From Trema orientale (taxonomy: Eukaryota; Streptophyta; Magnoliopsida; Rosales; Cannabaceae): a stretch of 64,000 bases of DNA. The stretch is from assembly GCA_002914845.1 (NCBI GenBank), contig JXTC01000376.1:143311-207310 (forward strand), in the 5' to 3' direction. A model generated the notes under the pieces. The model had not been told where the DNA came from, searched no databases, and saw only the letters and a list, made by a program, of their open reading frames with translations. Position numbers and translations under genes: made by a program. Every line of letters begins with the position of its first letter. Position 1 is the first letter of the stretch. Positions 37,155 through 49,699 of the stretch are shown here, piece after piece.

Positions 37155-37380
37155 GACTACAAGTGGATTTTGATATACAAACCGCATGTCGTTTTCAAAA
37201 GTCTGAGTCTAATATATAGATAGATAGATACTTTAAATATTTTTCTTTACATAACAGACCCCTCATCCGTTCGCTTTTTCACACACCTCCACACCGACAC
37301 CTGGCTCCCATGCACAATCCGAACATCACTGACTTTCAAAATTTGGTCCAAATGGGACCCAGATCAGAAGCTCAGCTAGC

Positions 37381-38115
37381 GCCACGTGGCCCCCAAGCCT
37401 TGAAAGAAACACGCCCACTTTTCCAGGAGACCACACCCGATAACAAATCTTATCCATACCGGTTCCACCACGTGTACGGCGCATCACATGCGGACACGTC
37501 GACACGTCTACATCACCCTCCTCCTAAAAAGCTGCAGAGCAAGTTGGCCTGCTGAGCTGTAACACGCATCGTGCGCACTACGTGTCACTCGCCAAGCCCC
37601 GTACATCTCTGACATTCCCCAGTACCTTGGACCCCACTCGAACAGACAATCTACGTGTCGCAAGAAAGGAGCAGCTACGTAGCTCCATAGCTCTTGTGCT
37701 TTGAAAGCTTGAAAATGACGGTAGAGATTCGCGGCGACAGGGAGATCTCATACCACGTGTCCGTATTCTGGATCTAGTCCTCAGTACTCACCGCTCCTAA
37801 CAATGAATAAGAAACGAACACGTGTCCAATTCGACAACCCTCCATGCAGAAACGCCACGTGGCTCCTCCAGAACCAGCGAAGCCTGGGCCGTGGGGTCCA
37901 TGGGACCGTCCTTTTCTGGGAGTTTCGTAGATAAACCAAAATGAAAACACTTCAAAGTTCAAACTATATTTGGGGGGCGATCAAATTCTAAATATTATCG
38001 GCTAATCCGAAATAGTGAGCGGCGAGACCTGGCTTAACGCATCCGCTAAATATAATCCAAATCTCCTACGTGGCAGCAACCGTCATAGTCCCCTTATAGA
38101 TTCTCGACACGTGGC
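37381..38115 (+). promoter_or_regulatory. ABRE/G-box cluster in the AFP/Ninja promoter
   Basis: Six CACGTG palindromes (37383, 37469, 37754, 37819, 37856, 38108) and further ACGT cores (TACGTGTC at 37579 and 37652, ACACGTC at 37494 and 37502, TACGTGGC at 38067) lie within 735 bp directly upstream of the gene. Two are the extended GCCACGTGGC (37381, 37854). The block is much richer in GC than the flanks. ACGTG(G/T)C elements bind ABF/ABI5-type bZIP factors in ABA and drought responses. Confidence 0.8.
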
Positions 38116-38264
38116 GATCTCGTTTCCATTCTTCTCGGCTTCCCCTCAAGCTATTTCCCCAATTACCCTCTGTCTCAATCCAAAAATTCTAAAGCAAAAA
38201 ACTCTGGTCACGATTTTCTTTTCCTTTCTGGTAAAAATTTTGAAGCTTTTGAAGTTGAACTGCA

Positions 38265-40168
38265 ATGGTGGAGGTCTCGGAGATTGAGCTGGATTTAGGG
38301 TTGTCAATTGGAGGTACTACTTTCAGAAGATCCGAAACGACATCCAAGCCAGTCGAGATCGACCAATCTGGATTGTCGTTTGATTCGATACCCACCAAGG
38401 GCTTCAGTTTATATCTGAGAGAGGTACAAACGACGTCAGCGTCTAGATCAAGTACGTCGCCGGCGGCGACTGCGGTGTCGGAGCCGCCGGAGAGCGCGAT
38501 TCTGGATCAGAAGACGAAGCGTGAGATTCAAGCGCTGAGGAGGCAAGAGGCGAAGAAGAAGCAGCGAGAGAAGAGGAGTCGAGGGTTGAAGAACTCGTCG
38601 TCATTAACTTCATTGGTACAAGAGCATTATTCAAACGACGTGTCGTCTGCTGTAGAGGAACAGCGAGCGAGCAAGAGGGAGAAAACGGAGAACAATAATG
38701 CGAATCCGATGAATTCGAGTAATGGCCAAACGCTGCCTTATCATCCCGTTACGGCGGTGGGGGCGCAGTACACTTACGCGCCGGTTCAGTTCGTGCCGTA
38801 CACGAACGGGTTTGCGTACCCGTGCGTGATGCCGTGTTGGAGTGCGACTACTTCCACGACCGGTGGTGGCGAGAAAAACGTGATCCAACCGGTGCCTTGC
38901 CGGGACTTCGGGCCATTTCTCGCGGGTCATGGATTGGGTTTGAATATCTCGAACGGGTTCGGATCGGAGCATAACGGTGGAAAACATTGTGAGGTTAAGG
39001 TTAGGAAAACGACGTCGGATGGGTCGCCAGCGTGTAGTTCATCTAGCGTTTCATATCGTCGTAGCTCTTCTCACGAAGGTACTTAATAGTACTCATCCTT
39101 TGTTTATTTCTTGTTTTTAAGTCATTGTTAGTATTTTTAAGCATTTTCTTTGATTGCAAAATAGAATTCGTAGTTTTATTTTTGTATTTTTTTTAATAGA
39201 CACGGTTTTTTTTTTTTTGGTTCCTCCTCGGTGGAAATATACAGAGTTATTTGTAGAGTAAACGCATCTAGTCCAACCAGCAAGTTGCCGAAAATGGATT
39301 TTATTTTATTTTTTCAGTAACGAAAAAGAGTTTTCTACAAAAAAATCAAGAACGGAAGAAATAGTTAATTAATGTGGGTGTTATTTAATTTGTGCATGCG
39401 AAAAACAAATAATCAATTATAATTTTTTTTCCTCTAATGAATAAGATCTAACTACTTTCTTATTAGCTAGAATTATCGTGTGACTCTTGATTTGTTTTCA
39501 CATTTGGTCGTCAGATTGATGGAATTCATTATAGAATTGCTGTTCCACCATAATAAATGATATAAAACTAATATAAAAGACTTCTTAATTTTTTTGGTTA
39601 ACTATTATTATTTTCAGGTGACGGTAGCAGCGACACCAGAACTCGTTCCAGTCATTCCACACCGGAACAAAATCAACGAAACGATTCGAAATCAAATGAT
39701 TACAAGGCCCATTCTGAGGTACAGAGTGCTTGTTCTCACCACACTGAACCTGAACCCAAAAATAGCACCCAAACCAATAACGTCTCCCAACCAGTGCCAC
39801 CACGTCCAACCGAAAAACCAATCTCAACGGCTGAAAATTCATCTCCTGATCACAATGACTCGTCGCTCAAAGAAACCAGCGTGGAGATTGGCAAGAAACC
39901 ACCGATGCCTCAGCCCCAAAACCGGAACGGGACCCCTCCGCCTCCGCCGACTCAACAAATGCCGTACGTTTCAACCAGAGGGAATGGCCCAAATGGGAGA
40001 ACTGTCACTGGTTTCTTGTACAGATACACGTCTAAGTCGGAGGTTAGCATCGTTTGTTTGTGCCATGGAAGCACATTCTCACCGGCGGGGTTCGTCAAAC
40101 ATGCCGGCGGCACCGACGTCTCTCAACCTCTGAAACACATTACTGTGATTCCCTCTTCTTTCGGGTGA
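38265..40168 (+). CDS. Ninja-family / ABI5-binding protein (AFP) transcriptional repressor
   Basis: Exon 1 is 38265-39078 and exon 2 is 39618-40168 (donor GAAG|GTACTT, acceptor TTTTCAG|GTG). They join in phase 1 to give 454 residues. The EAR repression motif LDLGLS is at residues 9-14. A basic, probably nuclear-targeting stretch ([20 protein letters not shown]) lies at about 85-104. A low-complexity middle follows, and the conserved C-terminal domain runs [37 protein letters not shown] to ITVIPSSFG. This three-block layout defines the Ninja/AFP family, which links ABI5 or JAZ partners to TOPLESS co-repressors and dampens ABA or jasmonate responses. The upstream ABRE cluster suggests that ABA induces the gene, giving negative feedback. 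Which AFP paralogue it is cannot be told. Confidence 0.93.
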
Positions 40169-41741
40169 TGAATGGGCAGATTTTGTGCTCTTTGTAGAGT
40201 TTTTGCAAGAGCATGTCTTCCTTTTTTCAAAAGAAGAAAGAAGACTTGCCGTCTTTTTTTAGAAGAGAAGAGAAAAAAAAGCAAAATATACACTTGTTGG
40301 TTGACTTTGGAGATTGACTAATATTTGACATTCGAGGATCAATCTGACAATATTAGCCTACCATTATTCGTTTTTTATTATTCTTTTTTCTTAGTTACTT
40401 AGCGGTTTACACTAAAAGTTGACCAGAGTTGTATACTAAAGACTACGGTCTTAGTGACGAAGACAATTGTAAATCATTATCAATGACATGTCGTTTTATG
40501 AAAAGATCGCTCTTTCAATAATTTTCATTATTTATTATGATTCTTCAATTAATTAGTAGTAGTTTTTCATTCTTGTCCTAATAGATTTTCTTCTTTCGGG
40601 GGAGGTTCTCTCATTCTGGTTTTCTTTTTTATTTCCCTTAGTATTGCCAAAAGTTCGCTAGTAATTGGCAGTTGACTTGAGACTCCAGGCAACCCGAAAA
40701 GTCAAAAAATAAAGAACTATGCTGGTTTTCAACTCGTGGCGCATATGATTGGTTAAAATTTTTAGAGTAATACTGTAAAATGTTGTACGATTTGTTGCAA
40801 GTTTGATATTAATAGAATATTAATAACTATAATGAGTGTGAATTCTGAATTCCGATCTGAATTCCGATCACTTTCTTAACGCAGGAATGTACTTGGCGTT
40901 TCTCGAATGCGTGTACTATTGGTAAATATTGAAAAAGAGACTTGAATCAGGTAAAAAAAATTCTCCTTCACTAACCTTCAAACAACACGAGCCAAATGGA
41001 GTCTTTCCTTGTAGAGTCGCCGTCCGTCTACGGGTGAAGGAAACACTTATAAAGTATCCCATCTTTTATTTCCTTTTCAATGTGGGACTAAAGAGATAAG
41101 CAAAGATTTGGGTATTTTAACAAAGTTTTTTTTCTTTGTATTTGAGCAACACAAAACTCCAACATGTATATGTGTGCATTTGAAATAGTGATATAATTAA
41201 CATTTTGAATATAAATATGCATGCTTTCAACAAAGGAAAGCATTATTTTAACTTTCAAAACATAAATATGCATCATTTTAAAGTGGAGCCATCGTTTTCC
41301 AAATGATGTAATTTCAAATTTTGACTTCATTGATTCAACTGTGTACAACGAGTATTTCATCAAAAAAAAAAAGGAAAAAGAAAAAGAAAACTGTGTACAA
41401 CAAGTAACCACAAATAAGTTAAGTGAGGTTGTAGTACTTATAGCTAAGGATGTGTTTATTAATTTGCAACGAAAAGTATTGTAAGAAAAGAATGGAAGAT
41501 TAATGAGAATAAATACAAAAAGATTGAGCTATTATGTAAATTAACTAATTTTTGTTGGATTAATCAAAATCTATTTATAACTTAACTAATTTTTGTTGGA
41601 TTAATTAAAATTTATTTCTTAAATCTATAAGTAAACACATAAATAGACAAAAAATGGAATTTAACTTTATTTCCGCTTTCTTTATAGTTCATTTATATCT
41701 AAATGAACATTGTCATAGTTTACAATGATGAGATAATGAGC
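40169..41741. other. 3' flank of AFP and intergenic DNA
   Basis: Probable 3' UTR, then AT-rich sequence with a micro-insertion at 41337-41406 and a local duplication of ACTAATTTTTGTTGGATTAA (about 41542 and 41584). No gene is seen. Confidence 0.4.
41337..41406 (+). repeat. Poly(A)-type micro-insertion with 18-bp direct repeats
   Basis: AACTGTGTACAAC(G/A)AGTA occurs at 41337-41354 and 41389-41406 with one mismatch. The 34-nt insert is TTTCATC followed by an A-rich tract with AAAAG repeats. Confidence 0.7.
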
Positions 41742-42434
41742 AGAGGTGTACATGAGTTGGGCGATTTAATTTTAGGATTTTTTGAACCCAATCTATAGGT
41801 GTCGGTTTGTAAAAATTATAACCCAAAGTTTTAGAAAAATGCATTAACCCAAGCTTCATTGGGTTGGGTTTGGGTTGTTGGGTTAAGTGATTTTATATTA
41901 TACTTTTTTTGTGTTTTGTTTTTTTTAAGTTTTCAATTATTAAAAATAGGCTTTGAATCTTAATTTTGTTATTTAACATTGATCATTTTTGTTTTAGTTA
42001 ATTTAATCCGATATATAAAAACTTACACTCATAAAATTTATAATAACCAAGAACTTTATTTTAGTTTTCAATTGTTAAAAGATTTAAAACCTAATTTTGT
42101 CATTAATATCTATTATTTTGTTTTAGTAAATTTAATCCTTGATATAAAAACTTGTACCTGTACAACTTCTAGTTCTAACAACTATATACTAATATATAAG
42201 CTAACAAGTGATATTTTATATTTTGCTCTCTTAATAAGCTAAACATATACATATTTTTCTTTTAATATATAGGAAGTTTGGGTTGGGTTGGGTTGGGTTG
42301 TGGGTTGAAAACTTATCAATCCATAACCCAACTCACAGTTTCGGTTTGAAAAAATCATAACCTATAAACCATATATTTTTTTTTATTCAGGTTGACATTT
42401 TCGGTTTGGGTTAGGTGCGTTAATGTACACCCCC
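41742..42434. repeat. Inverted-repeat element with GGTGTACAT ends
   Basis: The left AGAGGTGTACATGAGTTGGG and the right ..GTTAATGTACACCCCC are inverted. Within it are GGGTT-rich stretches, including a GGGTT pentamer run at about 42279-42300, and the inverted AACCCAA words. It is about 690 bp, without coding capacity. Confidence 0.45.
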
Positions 42435-44382
42435 AATAATAGGGTCGGATTCCAATTAGTCCAAACAAAAATAGTAAATTCATTTTGTCTAGGTTTGCAT
42501 ACTATACAAGTATATCTAAGGGAACTTATGAAACAATATTCTACCATTATAAAAAAAAAAAAAAGGAAAAAGAAGAAGAATATTAACAATATTGATCATT
42601 CCTCAAAAGAATGTGTATATTTTTTCAAGTAGATGAATTTTGGAACGATGGATAGATTTGAAAGCAGAGAAATTCCCAATATACATGAATGAAAATAGGG
42701 ATAAGTATCCATATAATTCCATAGGTCTCTTCTAAAAAATTTTAATATAGAAAAAGAATTGATATTTTGTACTTATATTGTATCAATTAACATTTCAAAT
42801 CTCGGCCTCTCCTATAATGATATCTATGCTACTTGGTATTATCATGGAAAGATAGTTAAAATCCTTGGCGAAAGAGACTCAAGGTAGAGGGGTCACAACC
42901 CTCTTCCGCCCACTGAATCTCATGGCCTGATAAATCTCATCCTTCCCTCGTTGAAAAGATGAAATGGACGAACGAAAAAAATCAATGGGAAATGCAACTA
43001 GCGGTATGAATGTTTTTTTTAAGTTTTTTTTTCCTCATTTAGCTCAATGGTTCACACTCCCATAAATATATGTTAGGCTCTCGCTCCAACTAATGTAGCA
43101 CTTGGCTAAAGGCTAGAAGAGAATGAGCCAGGCCTTATAGCTCCTTGATGGAGTTCGAGATTGCTGAAAGTTGAAAAGTATATGGAGTGAGAAAGGTAAC
43201 ACCCAATTCCCATCTTCATTTAGCAAAAAGCATAAATAAATAACAAATACAAAATCCCTAATATCACAAAAAAGAGCTATTATTCTCTTCATCCCTAATA
43301 CTTTTTTTTTTATTTTTTTATAAACAAAAAAAGAAAAGAAGGGATGACCAATGTGATAACTTTTCATGGTGCGATCATATGAACTTCTTAATTTTGTAAC
43401 GAAAATATTCGCCGACTTTTCAGATGAGTCCTACCTCATCGAAAATGTTCAGTAAAGACCTTTCAAACAGACTTTGCCTCGTTGGACAATGAAATGGCAA
43501 AACCTCCCAAACCACTAGGCCACCCACTCGATGGTAACCCTGATACTTATTTCTCAAATCTCAACTCATCTATTCTCTTCGCCCCTTGTACTCGTTCTCA
43601 GTTTATCTTTATATTCATTCCTACTCCTCCTCCCCCTACCAAACAGTGTTACGGGTTTACTTTCTTTTTTTCAAACAAAAATAATAATTAAAAAAGGGGT
43701 TTATGCGCGACTCCCTATAGTTACACCGGCAAGCTGCAATTTATTTACGATAGTTATGTATTAAATTTTTGTAAAATCAGTAGATGTATTAAATATCAAA
43801 TTTGCCCTTCCACGATCATTATTAAAGGTAAGAGTTGGTTTTCGACAGCTAGACTGACAAATTATTTATTTCAGATAAATCATGGTAGTCTCAGAGCGGT
43901 TACCAACTACGGAACAAACGAAAGCAAAATCCCAACATTCTATATCCTTCCCCAACAGATTTTTATTTTCAAAAAGTATTTATTTTTATTGAAATTCATG
44001 ATCTTCACATCAATAAATAATAATGTAAAGTAAACCCGTTAGTCGGTGTGTCACTTTAGCATTTTTATAGTTTCACTAAATCTCAACACTTCCTAAAAAA
44101 CATTAAAACACAATTTCAATAGTCTAGCTTTGTCGTTCATATATATAAGATAATAAATAGCACATTGGCATTACGCCGGAATTTTTTTTTTTTTTTTTTT
44201 GGAGAGTCGTAGACGGAAAAAAAAAAATTGGCGCCATTTTGAAGAAATTAAATCAAATCAATAATATACTTCTTTTATTAAAATTTTCTTCAATTCCGTA
44301 ATACGGAAGAATTATTATTTGTTACACAATACATAGTGGTATATATATTACACATACTAGAAGATCCTCTATTGTATTTGTG
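42435..44382. other. Intergenic, no gene seen
   Basis: AT-rich DNA with only short frames. A T-run of about 20 stands at 44180. The end of the interval is the distal promoter of the G3BP-like gene. Confidence 0.4.
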
Positions 44383-44390
44383 TATAAATA
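44383..44390 (+). promoter_or_regulatory. TATA box of the G3BP-like gene
   Basis: TATAAATA is followed by a pyrimidine-rich leader from about 44410. The leader exon ends at a good donor (CTCAG|GTATCC) at 44590. Confidence 0.6.
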
Positions 44391-44480
44391 GCTCAAAACC
44401 CTCATTTCTGTCTTTCTCTTTCTCCCTCCTTTCCTGCCCAGACGCACTCGCGCCTCTTGAGGATCCAGCAACCCTAGCAA

Positions 44481-44489
44481 AAACCCTAA
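44481..44489 (+). promoter_or_regulatory. Telo-box AAACCCTAA in the 5' leader
   Basis: Exact telo-box in the noncoding first exon of the G3BP-like gene. Such boxes are frequent near start sites of plant translation-related genes. Confidence 0.5.
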
Positions 44490-45256
44490 CCAGCGCCATA
44501 GCTCAGGGAGGTGAGAGAAGTAGCAGAGCACCTCCGATCGTATCCCTTCTCTCACCTCATTTCCTCCGATCCACCTTCACTCGAGCTCAGGTATCCATCT
44601 CTCTCTCTTTCTCTCTTGCACTGTTACTTTTCACCTGATTTCGACTCGCGAATGGTTGTGATTTCGAGCTATTCTCTACTGGATCGGTACGGCTTCTCGG
44701 AGTCGTTGCTACTCACCTGTTTGATTCCCGGGAAAATTTACGGAAGAGATTTTGAAAAACGTTTTCTCGAGAGAATAGTGGATTTTAGGTGTAGAATGGG
44801 ATTGTCATTTTTTTCTATATTTAAATTTTATTATTCCGGATAGTATCTTGATTACACGAAGTCTTGAATTGAGGGTTCTACTGTGAATGTTGCAATTGGA
44901 GGATCGTTCGAAACCCTAAGTTTCTTGTTTATGTTTGTCTTGTGTCTGTTTGTTTTCAGGAAAATTGTTACAGGGAAAGTGAGAAAATTCGTATGCAAGA
45001 GCTAGTAATTATATAAGTGTGGATTACATCATTACGCTATTTGCTAGAATTTTTAAGTACCTAGTCGGTAATGGCGATGGTTGGGGAGAACATATGACAT
45101 CTCTTTAGTTAGATTGGAATATTTAATATTGAATTGATGAACTGATGATGTTTGTGAATATTTTAAAATTAAGTTTTGCTGAGGCATTTACTTATTGTGT
45201 TAGTGGGTTTGAATTGAATTTGTTGATTGGCTTTTGGAAATCGGACAGGAATAGGA

Positions 45257-48200
45257 ATGGCGTCTACGGTGCAGCAAGCCCCAGCTGGGAGTCTCTTGCC
45301 TACTGCTGATGTTGTATGTATTTTTAAACACAATCTTTTTTTGTTTGTTTGTTTTTTTTTGTTTTTTTTTTTTTTTTATATTAATTCTGTATTGTTAGTT
45401 TCTCATATCTGATGAAGCAGTTGATCTAATATAGGTTGGTAATGCCTTTGTTCACCAATACTACCTTATCTTGCATAAATCGCCCGAGCTTGTGCACCGG
45501 TTTTATCAGGATGGTAGTAAGCTTGGCCGTCCTGAAGATAATGGAATCATGAGTGTTACAACCACCATGCAAGTGAGTACTTTTGACTATCTATTTTTCT
45601 ATTTTAGCTTACCATGTTTATGAGCTTAAATTTATGCTTGGTTATATTCCTAATATGTTCCTTTTACCTCAAAATAATTGCTGCCTAGATATGAGATTTA
45701 TAATCCTTTTTGCTGTTTATTGGTCATAGTTGTGGTACTTGTGTCATATATATATTTGTTGGGGCCTGTGGGGCAGTTAATCGTGAAATTCTGTGCCTAG
45801 TGGTTTCAGTTATTTTTGCATCTTTCAGCAAGTAAAAAATGTGTCCTGAAAAACTGAGTTTAATCTTCCTTATTTTTTTTTTTTAAAAAAAAAAGAAAAG
45901 AATCAGTTCCTCTTTAACACAATTGAACATTATAGGAGTTTTGAATTTAAAATTTCTAGATTTTGTATCTATTATATCTGGACCTTTGCTAAATACTTAA
46001 TTATCTTTGGGCAGGCAATTAATGAGAAGATTGTTTCACTTGATTATGGAAAATTCAGTGCGGATATCACAACAGTGGATGCACAAGATTCTTACAACGG
46101 TGGTGTATTTGTTCTTGTAACTGGATATCTGACTGGAAAGGACAATTTGAGGCGGAAATTTACACAGAGTTTCTTCCTGGCTCCCCAAGACACAGGATAT
46201 TTCGTGTTGAATGATGTTTTTAGATATGTAGACGATGCTGGACATCAGAATGGGAACCAGGCGTTGGTTAATGATGTTGAGCTTCCGCTTACTCCTGAGC
46301 GTGGTATGTGAAAATCAGTTTCTAATTTGAGTTAAACCTGTAACTGTCTTCAAGTCTTCAAATTGACTAAGGGAATGCCTTGCAGATTCTTCTACTGTGC
46401 TTGAGAACCACACATCTGAGCCTGCAATTGAAGTGTCTGATGATGTCAATGAGGAGGAAGTGTACGATCCTGAGAATGGAGAAGTTGAAGTTGAAGAAGA
46501 GGAAGCACCATTGGAGGAGGTTGTTGATGTAATTCCAGATGATCAGAAGATGGCTGAAACTAATTCAAAAATTGAAGAAGTGCCAAAGAAGTCTTATGCC
46601 TCAATTGTGAGTAGTGTCCACTGATCTTTCTGATGTTATGATTTTATTCTACTACTAACTAAAATGGCTGCAGTTTTGCTTTTCTCTCTCTTCGGGTAAT
46701 TCAGATTTGGACAAAAGCAATTAAATTAGCTGTGCTTCTGTTACTATTTCTCTCCCCCTTGAATAGTGTGCTTTCCATTTGGTTGCTTAGTAAAATTGCT
46801 ATGTTGTGTTTTCAGCTTAAGGTTATGAAGGAGAGTGCTGTGCCTTCCTCAGCTCCTCCACCTCCTCCATTGAGGACTGCACAGAAGAACGAAGAACCAA
46901 TGTCAGCTGCTCTGCCACCTCTGCTCCCTCTTTCAGATACTGTAGCTCCCAGTGCCAATGTCAATGAAAATGGGAACAATCAAGAGAATCAAGAGGTTGA
47001 AGGTGTGTAGTTTTCTGTGGTGTTAGACCTGGTACATTAATCACAATTTTGAGTCGTGTTCTTTTACATGGTTATTGTGTTTTTTTACGTGCATATTGGT
47101 TATTTATTTGGAACAGCGGAGAGTCATTCAATTTATATAAAAGGTCTGCCGTTAAGTGCAACAAATTCTCTACTTGAGAATGAATTCAAGAAATTTGGAC
47201 CCATTAAGAATAATGGTGTGCAGGTTAGAAGCCAAAAGGTATGCTTTATTTGCCGATGCATATTACTTTGTTCACTTTTTACAGTTTCCTCTAAAAGTTG
47301 AGTTAATCTGAATTTCCCATCTATTTGATCACCAGGGATTTTGTTTTGGCTTTGTGGAATTTGAGACTGCTAGTGCTGTCCAAAGTGCTATAGAGGTATT
47401 CATGGACTGGCTTTTTAAGTGCAGTGACGGGCCATAAGATTTCTTGATTTGAATCGCATTATGAGATCTTGTTTATCTTTGCTTTCTGTTTGCCTGCTTC
47501 AACTTTTTTTGATTCCATTGTAACAAACATGTCTTCCTATTTACATACAACTAGGATACATTTGGAGGTGTCTTGTTTATGTTTATTTTGTTAGATCTCT
47601 TCAATTGTCTGTTGCTTCATATATATATATATATATATATATTTATATGTATGAAATCTCATAATTCTAAGCATGCATAAACAGCGATTTGATTGATTTG
47701 CAGGCGTCTCCAATTACTATTAATGGACGTCCAGTAGTTGTCGAGGAAAAGAGGTCTACCAATCGAGGCAAGTTTGGCTTTGTGGTTTTAACTTGTGTAG
47801 TTTTTTGATGCAACACTTTTAAGTAATGCATGCAAGACGTGTATGTCCTGGTGAAAACTTAAAACTTTGGCTGTTAAATTTCTCTTCATGTAGGAACTAG
47901 ATTAATGTATTACGTAAGTTCAGGGATGCTTTCGTAGCATTCCATGTAGATTTTCTAAATTGGATGAGCAATAACTGTTGGAAAATAAAGTGCTTTAATT
48001 AGGGGCTGAATAAGAACTTACTGCCTTTGCCGACTTAAGTGCATCTTACAAAATTGAAAATGTTACCAGTGTTCATTACAATTAAGAATTTGATCTGGAT
48101 TGTGTTCTGTGGATACATTTACGCAACTTCCCCTTCTTCTTCTTCTTCTTCTTTTTTTATTTTTATTTTTTTTTTCACGTAGATGGCTTCTTTCATGCAG

Positions 48201-48472
48201 GGAATAGGGGAAGGTTTTCATCTTCAAGGGGTAATGGATACAGGAGTGAGGGAACAAGAGGGCGTGGGTATGGAGGTGGCAGAGGATATGGTCGTGGTGA
48301 CTTTAATGGTAGGTCAGACTTTGGAAGCAGGAATGGTAATAGGGGAGGTGCAAGCCGCGGAGGTGATGGATATCAGAGAGCTGAAAATGGGGGACGTGTG
48401 AATCGCACTGGTGGGTTGGGTGTCAATTCAGCTGCGAAAAATTCAGCAGTTCGAGTGTCAGCTACCGCTTGA
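45257..48472 (+). CDS. NTF2-domain and RRM RNA-binding protein (plant G3BP-like)
   Basis: Coding exons: 45257-45313, 45435-45572, 46015-46303, 46386-46606, 46816-47002, 47117-47238, 47336-47395, 47704-47767 and 48201-48472, preceded by a noncoding exon ending at 44590. The joined frame has 470 codons (469 residues). An NTF2-like domain occupies about residues 17-131 (VGNAFVHQYYLILHKSPELVHRFYQD..). An acidic stretch and a proline-rich stretch follow. The RRM at about 299-375 has RNP2 SIYIKGLP and RNP1 GFCFGFVEF. The C-terminus is RGG/GYGRG-rich. This is the layout of G3BP stress-granule proteins. The eighth intron begins GC (47768) with consensus GAG|GCAAGT; a GT alternative two codons on leads to a stop. 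Two in-frame acceptors, 48183 and 48201, would add or omit six residues (DGFFHA). Confidence 0.93.
47619..47642. repeat. (AT)12 microsatellite
   Basis: Uninterrupted AT dinucleotides in an intron of the G3BP-like gene. Length polymorphism is likely. Confidence 0.9.
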
Positions 48473-49699
48473 GAACTAATAGCTTAGAAAGAGGTTGATT
48501 TTGTTTTGAATATCACTGATTTGTTAAGTCTTTGGATAGAATCCAGAGGGCTGTGTCCAATTTTTCGTGGATGAACTACCTGATATTTCCTATAGGATGT
48601 TCTGCTAACCCTTTTTGCCTAGTCATATATGAGTGATTTTGAGTTGGACGGTAATTCAAATTTCTTTCACTGCTGTATCGATCCCCATTAAATCAACAGA
48701 ATCTGTCTATTTTCGACCCTCTTCTTGTTTTCCTTCTGTTTTCTAGTTGGAAATTACGATTTGTCATTTTTTACTCGCTCGGAGTTTTGCCTTTTGGGCA
48801 TGCCGTTTTGATTTTGAAACTTTGTCCTCTTTTTAGTTAAAGCTGTCCTTTTTTATTAAAAATAATGAACTCACAGGGTTTGGTTTAAAATAAAGCGGCA
48901 TATCAATGAAAATCAGTGTACATTGGTTTTAGATCGTGATTCATGACAGCCCATAAGCCATTAATAATTGCAACTAAAGACAATTGGACTCTCGATTTAG
49001 ACATTAGTCCTTGCCAGTTGAACCCATTTTCAAGGAGGATACGGTGGCAGGTCCAGACTGGGCTTACCCCAATGGCTCGTAATTTGGAGTGTATCCCCAT
49101 ACGAACAAACTTTGGTGAATGAATTAATTGGTTCACAGCAAGTGGGGCTTCCATATAATGCAACTCTCATCAGCATCAGTCCCGCAAATTTTAATGAACA
49201 ATTCAATAAAAAGACCTCAAAACGTTGGTCAAAAGAAAACGGCAAAATTCTAATTCAGAACAAAACTAAACCACACACGGCAAAATTGAGCATCAAAAGT
49301 AGAACCTTCAAACTTAAAGCATTTTTGGCCTCTGCTTCTTACGAAACTACGTTTCCACCTCCATTAGTCCCAGCCTGACTCTGAAAACGCAAAATCAACA
49401 ACAAAATTTGACAATATTTGCCGAAGGCGAGTTTGATCACCTTCTGTATATATACCAAATAAATAATCAACGTCTTTCATTTTATTATACTCCTACAAAC
49501 ATGTTGAAAAAGAAACCTGGATTTTAATATGACAAAGAAATATGGTACACTTGGATTAATGCAAATTTTCCTCTATCCTTGGATATGAGCGGTTCACTAA
49601 TATTGCAACTAGCTCTGGAACCCACGATGTGGATATTGTCTGCGGGACTTGTACTTGCAGAGTTCCTCCATTGTGATTTTTCAACTAGGGGCTATTTGT
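48473..49699. other. Convergent intergenic region between the G3BP-like gene and GAUT8
   Basis: It contains the 3' UTRs of two convergent genes. Short minus-strand frames at 48903-49245 resemble no known family and are probably not coding. Confidence 0.45.

Noticed and set aside
42279..42300. Telomere-like GGGTT run
   Set aside because: GGGTT is not the plant TTTAGGG unit; simple microsatellite inside a repeat element.
43030..43110. tRNA or SINE-like box A (TAGCTCAATGG)
   Set aside because: No acceptable box B and no cloverleaf; T-rich flank only.
48903..49245. Overlapping minus-strand frames downstream of GAUT8
   Set aside because: Two frames overlap each other, neither resembles a protein family, and they lie in a convergent 3' region.
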